Positions 3,471-5,788 of a stretch of 5,788 bases of DNA are shown here, in pieces; positions within the stretch are counted from its first letter, which is position 1; each line of letters starts with the position of its first letter. Source of the DNA: Candidatus Zhuqueibacterota bacterium 4484_188 (GTDB lineage: Bacteria; Calditrichota; Calditrichia; RBG-13-44-9); assembly GCA_002049825.1 (NCBI GenBank), contig MVCZ01000190.1, forward strand, positions 1 through 5,788. Direction: 5' to 3'. The notes below the pieces were generated by a model. The model did not search any database. It saw nothing but the letters and a program-made list of their open reading frames with translations, and was not told the origin of the DNA. A program made the position numbers and the translations under genes.

Positions 3471-5788
3471 GCCGCGCTGCTGCGGCAGACGGCAATGAGC
3501 GGCGCGTACACACCGGTACCCGAGGCAGTAAACGATGTGTCAAAGTGCACCGGATCGCTGTTGGAGACGCTGAAAACCGCATTGTATGTATGCGCTGCTT
3601 CCGGGGTGAATATCACATCCACATTTTGCTGCGCCCCCGGGGCAATGGCAAAACCGGCCGGGTTTACGCTAAATTGCGGAATGCTGGAAACGATATCGTT
3701 CACCCACAAAGTATCCGCTCCGGTATTGCTGATCGGAACAGTGATGGTGGTGGAATAATTGAGAAAAGTATTGGGAAAATTAAGTGCCGGGTTGACAATC
3801 TCAATCTGCCCGCCCTGGCGGATTTGCAGCACCAATGTCTGATCCCACACATAGCCGCCGTCTGCTGTTAGTTGCAGGTTAAAACTGCAGATGTGAAGAT
3901 GCGGAATCTCCCGGGCAAACCGCACCTGGAAATTCCCGGCAATCACCGTGTCCCCGGCATTAATCGAACCCATTGCCGACGAAGCGTTCAGGATATGGGC
4001 TAAGGTATCGGTGGTACTCAGCGTCGCCTGGATATTGCTGGCGGTCTGGATTCCCATGTTTGCCAATTGTAAGCTCATGTTTACCGTCTCGCCCGCTTCG
4101 GGAATGCCGTTATTGTTGGTTGCCTGGTCATCAATCAGAGGTTGCAGGCAATACAAATAGGGGCCGGTAGCGGGAATAACCTGCAGGCTGTCCACGTACG
4201 GTTTCCGGTTAAATTTGGTAATAGTCAAAGACATGTAACCGGGCGTGGTGGGCACCGGGTTGAGTTGCACCTGGGCGTAGCCGCTGGCGTCGGTGAGCGC
4301 CGTGCCGTAATTCTGACCGTTCATAGTCAGAGAAACCAGCGCGCTGTCCTCGCCCACCACGGTCACGTCGTAAACCGGTGAACCGATGTAAATAACCGGT
4401 GCGCTGTTTACTGTCATCGCTGCCGGTTCGCCCCAGTAGAGCATGGTGGAAGGATCGCCGAAAAGGTGATACACCTCGAAATAATATTGTGCGCGGTTGT
4501 AACCGGCATTGAGTACCCCCAGGTTGCCGCGAAAAATAAAAGCGGACAGCGAGTGGTAATTTTCCCAGAAAACACCGTCGTAGGCGCGCCGTTCCCACTC
4601 GTCGTCTTCGTCCCAGTAGGTGGAGTTGCTGGCACCGGTAAACGCCAGTCCGCCGCCATTTGCCTTGCGCACCCAGGTTTCTCCGAAACATTCCGGTACC
4701 TGGAAAGAACCGGTCAGGCAGGCATTGGAAATCACAAAAGGGTACTCCCCGGCATTGGTCGAATTATTGACCATCGACTGGGTGACGTTGGGACCTGCCC
4801 AACTGGTGGTGCTGCCGTGACCGGAATAATTCAGGATAAAACGCCCGTCGTTTACCGCGTTCATGACATCCTGCCCGGTTGATCCATAGGTAATGGCATA
4901 TAATTTATCGTAAAGCAAATTGTTCGGAATAAAATGAGTATTGATCACGTAGTTATGCGTGCCTTCGGCAATCTGGTAATTCCCGGCGTCGCTGGTAGCA
5001 GCAAAACTGCCGTGGTTGAGAAAAACGGTCTGGGCAAACCGGTATTTTTCGTGGTGCAAAATTTTGTCGATTTGCGGTGTTAATTGCTGACTCACCTGTG
5101 CAGACAACCGCCCGATGTAAATATCGGGAATAAAATCGCCGGCGGTCATGGTAGTATAATATAAATCACTTTTGTGCGAACCGGTTTGCCCGGTATAGGA
5201 CGTAATCTGGTCATAGTCGCCCACCAACACCACAAAAGACGGCGGGTTGGGTCCGTTGTATTGCGACTGGATGTAGTTGGTAATTGCCGTGGTAGTGTTT
5301 CCGATAATCGAAATTGGCTTGGTCGTTACCGTGAATCCTTTTTGAATTTTCCAGTCGATGAAGGGTTGCAAATCAGCGGCAAATGAATCATAGTAAATAA
5401 TCAAATAATTGATCGGGTAATGGGTTAGATCGTCCCGGCTTTCCGGTTGAAAATTTACCAGGTTGGATTTGAGCAGTGAAGAAAAATAGGGCGAATCGTA
5501 TTTCCGGTGCAGGTTTCTGGTCAGCACAAGATTCGGGTGTTTAAATTCAACCTGTAATTCCAGGTTAGTATAAATGCGAAGTTGATTTGCTGCCGGATGG
5601 TACTGCACGACGTTCAAACAAATTTGCCCCAGAATGTGAGAACGAAGGTTACCAACCTCACGATATTCAAAGATTGGCAATTCCTGGAAGCGTTGCTGGC
5701 GGTAATAATCCTGATCCATCCGGAACCGGTGGGATTTAATTGCGCCGGGTGTCTTGGCAATTGGTCCCTGGTAGGGAAAAACCGGCTC
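3353..5788 (-). CDS. Gingipain-type (C25) cysteine protease, N-terminal part; 5' end outside the window, frameshifted at the 3' side
   Basis: The frame is open to the right edge, so the signal peptide and true start are missing; the ATG at 5717-5719 is internal, since the 23 codons before it fit the propeptide. Numbering from that Met: residues 1-95 resemble the C25 propeptide (YRQQRFQELPIFEYREVGNLRSH pattern). About 104-430 is the protease domain, with NYLIIYYDSF, VVLVGDYD and YIGRLSA; catalytic histidine H301 in NYSGHG and nucleophile C334 in VISNACLTGS, then HLFGDPSTMLYWGEP. About 432-517 is the Ig-like C25 C-terminal domain. About 525-635 is a CARDB-like sandwich (NNNGIPEAGETVNM). About 640-736 is an ASH/choice-of-anchor-D domain ending in TASGTG. 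True coding ends near residue 750 (about 3470); the last 38 residues to the stop at 3353 are out of frame. Both catalytic residues are present. The C-terminal sorting domain makes this a secreted protease, not the PorU sortase. Confidence 0.88.
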   Translation of the reverse strand, partial: EPVFPYQGPIAKTPGAIKSHRFRMDQDYYRQQRFQELPIFEYREVGNLRSHILGQICLNVVQYHPAANQLRIYTNLELQVEFKHPNLVLTRNLHRKYDSPYFSSLLKSNLVNFQPESRDDLTHYPINYLIIYYDSFAADLQPFIDWKIQKGFTVTTKPISIIGNTTTAITNYIQSQYNGPNPPSFVVLVGDYDQITSYTGQTGSHKSDLYYTTMTAGDFIPDIYIGRLSAQVSQQLTPQIDKILHHEKYRFAQTVFLNHGSFAATSDAGNYQIAEGTHNYVINTHFIPNNLLYDKLYAITYGSTGQDVMNAVNDGRFILNYSGHGSTTSWAGPNVTQSMVNNSTNAGEYPFVISNACLTGSFQVPECFGETWVRKANGGGLAFTGASNSTYWDEDDEWERRAYDGVFWENYHSLSAFIFRGNLGVLNAGYNRAQYYFEVYHLFGDPSTMLYWGEPAAMTVNSAPVIYIGSPVYDVTVVGEDSALVSLTMNGQNYGTALTDASGYAQVQLNPVPTTPGYMSLTITKFNRKPYVDSLQVIPATGPYLYCLQPLIDDQATNNNGIPEAGETVNMSLQLANMGIQTASNIQATLSTTDTLAHILNASSAMGSINAGDTVIAGNFQVRFAREIPHLHICSFNLQLTADGGYVWDQTLVLQIRQGGQIEIVNPALNFPNTFLNYSTTITVPISNTGADTLWVNDIVSSIPQFSVNPAGFAIAPGAQQNVDVIFTPEAAHTYNAVFSVSNSDPVHFDTSFTASGTGVYAPLIAVCRSSAASRGPAAPIISDTCGLTATNRVVRSLTGLISPRPAARFN

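Noticed and set aside
3440..3500. Programmed -1 frameshifting to join the two protease frames
   Set aside because: No slippery heptamer followed by a clear structure is visible, and a module seems to be missing at the junction, which recoding would not explain.
2718..3758. Long open frame of 346 codons on the plus strand
   Set aside because: It lies antisense to the protease gene, whose minus-strand translation shows clear domains; the plus-strand product has no recognisable motif.
4209..4882. Several open frames on both strands within the protease region
   Set aside because: They overlap the catalytic domain in other frames, are rich in arginine and proline, and carry no motif: shadows of a GC-rich gene.
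3353..5788. PorU, the C25-family sortase of the T9SS
   Set aside because: The protein itself ends in a T9SS sorting domain and carries several surface modules, so it is a substrate-type protease.

Overview
The window fits a bacterium of the Fibrobacterota-Chlorobiota-Bacteroidota (FCB) superphylum, probably a Calditrichota-, Ignavibacteria- or KSB1-like lineage. The best clue is the long minus-strand gene. It encodes a gingipain-type (C25) cysteine protease that ends in a type IX secretion (T9SS) type A sorting / FlgD-like domain with the NWPNPFNP signature common in that group. A two-domain outer-membrane-type protein and a 3-hydroxyacyl-CoA dehydrogenase of a style I associate with the same group agree with this. 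The placement is inferred from protein style, not from a marker gene.

Layout from left to right. Positions 1-406 (minus) hold the 5' part of a 3-hydroxyacyl-CoA dehydrogenase gene with a frameshift near 280; it runs off the left edge. Positions 407-871 are non-coding: an AT-rich spacer, an imperfect palindrome at 512-538, a GC-rich island around 560-700, then an AT-rich promoter with two inverted repeats. Positions 872-1388 (plus) hold a two-gene type II toxin-antitoxin module, a ribbon-helix-helix antitoxin followed by an overlapping RelE/ParE-type toxin. It is clearly AT-richer than its surroundings and looks acquired. Positions 1481-2196 (minus) hold a signal-peptide protein of unknown function split by a frameshift at a six-T run near 1915-1920. 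Positions 2215-2384 carry an orphan 12-bp hairpin and a probable terminator. Positions 2385-5788 (minus) hold the secreted C25 protease, split by a frameshift near 3470 and open at the right edge.

The main oddity is that all three minus-strand genes are interrupted, and in all three the reading frame moves the same way (a net loss of 3n+1 bases). In each case the protein also seems to lack a stretch at the junction, not just one base: a Rossmann strand in the dehydrogenase, an N-terminal barrel section in the unknown protein, and probably a beta-sandwich module in the protease. Either the region is decaying or the assembly has lost short segments. The plus-strand toxin-antitoxin pair is intact.

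The protease would be exported, anchored or released by the T9SS and act outside the cell. The toxin-antitoxin pair is a self-contained, probably autoregulated unit. I see no functional link among the four loci, and no tRNA, rRNA, CRISPR array or transposase.
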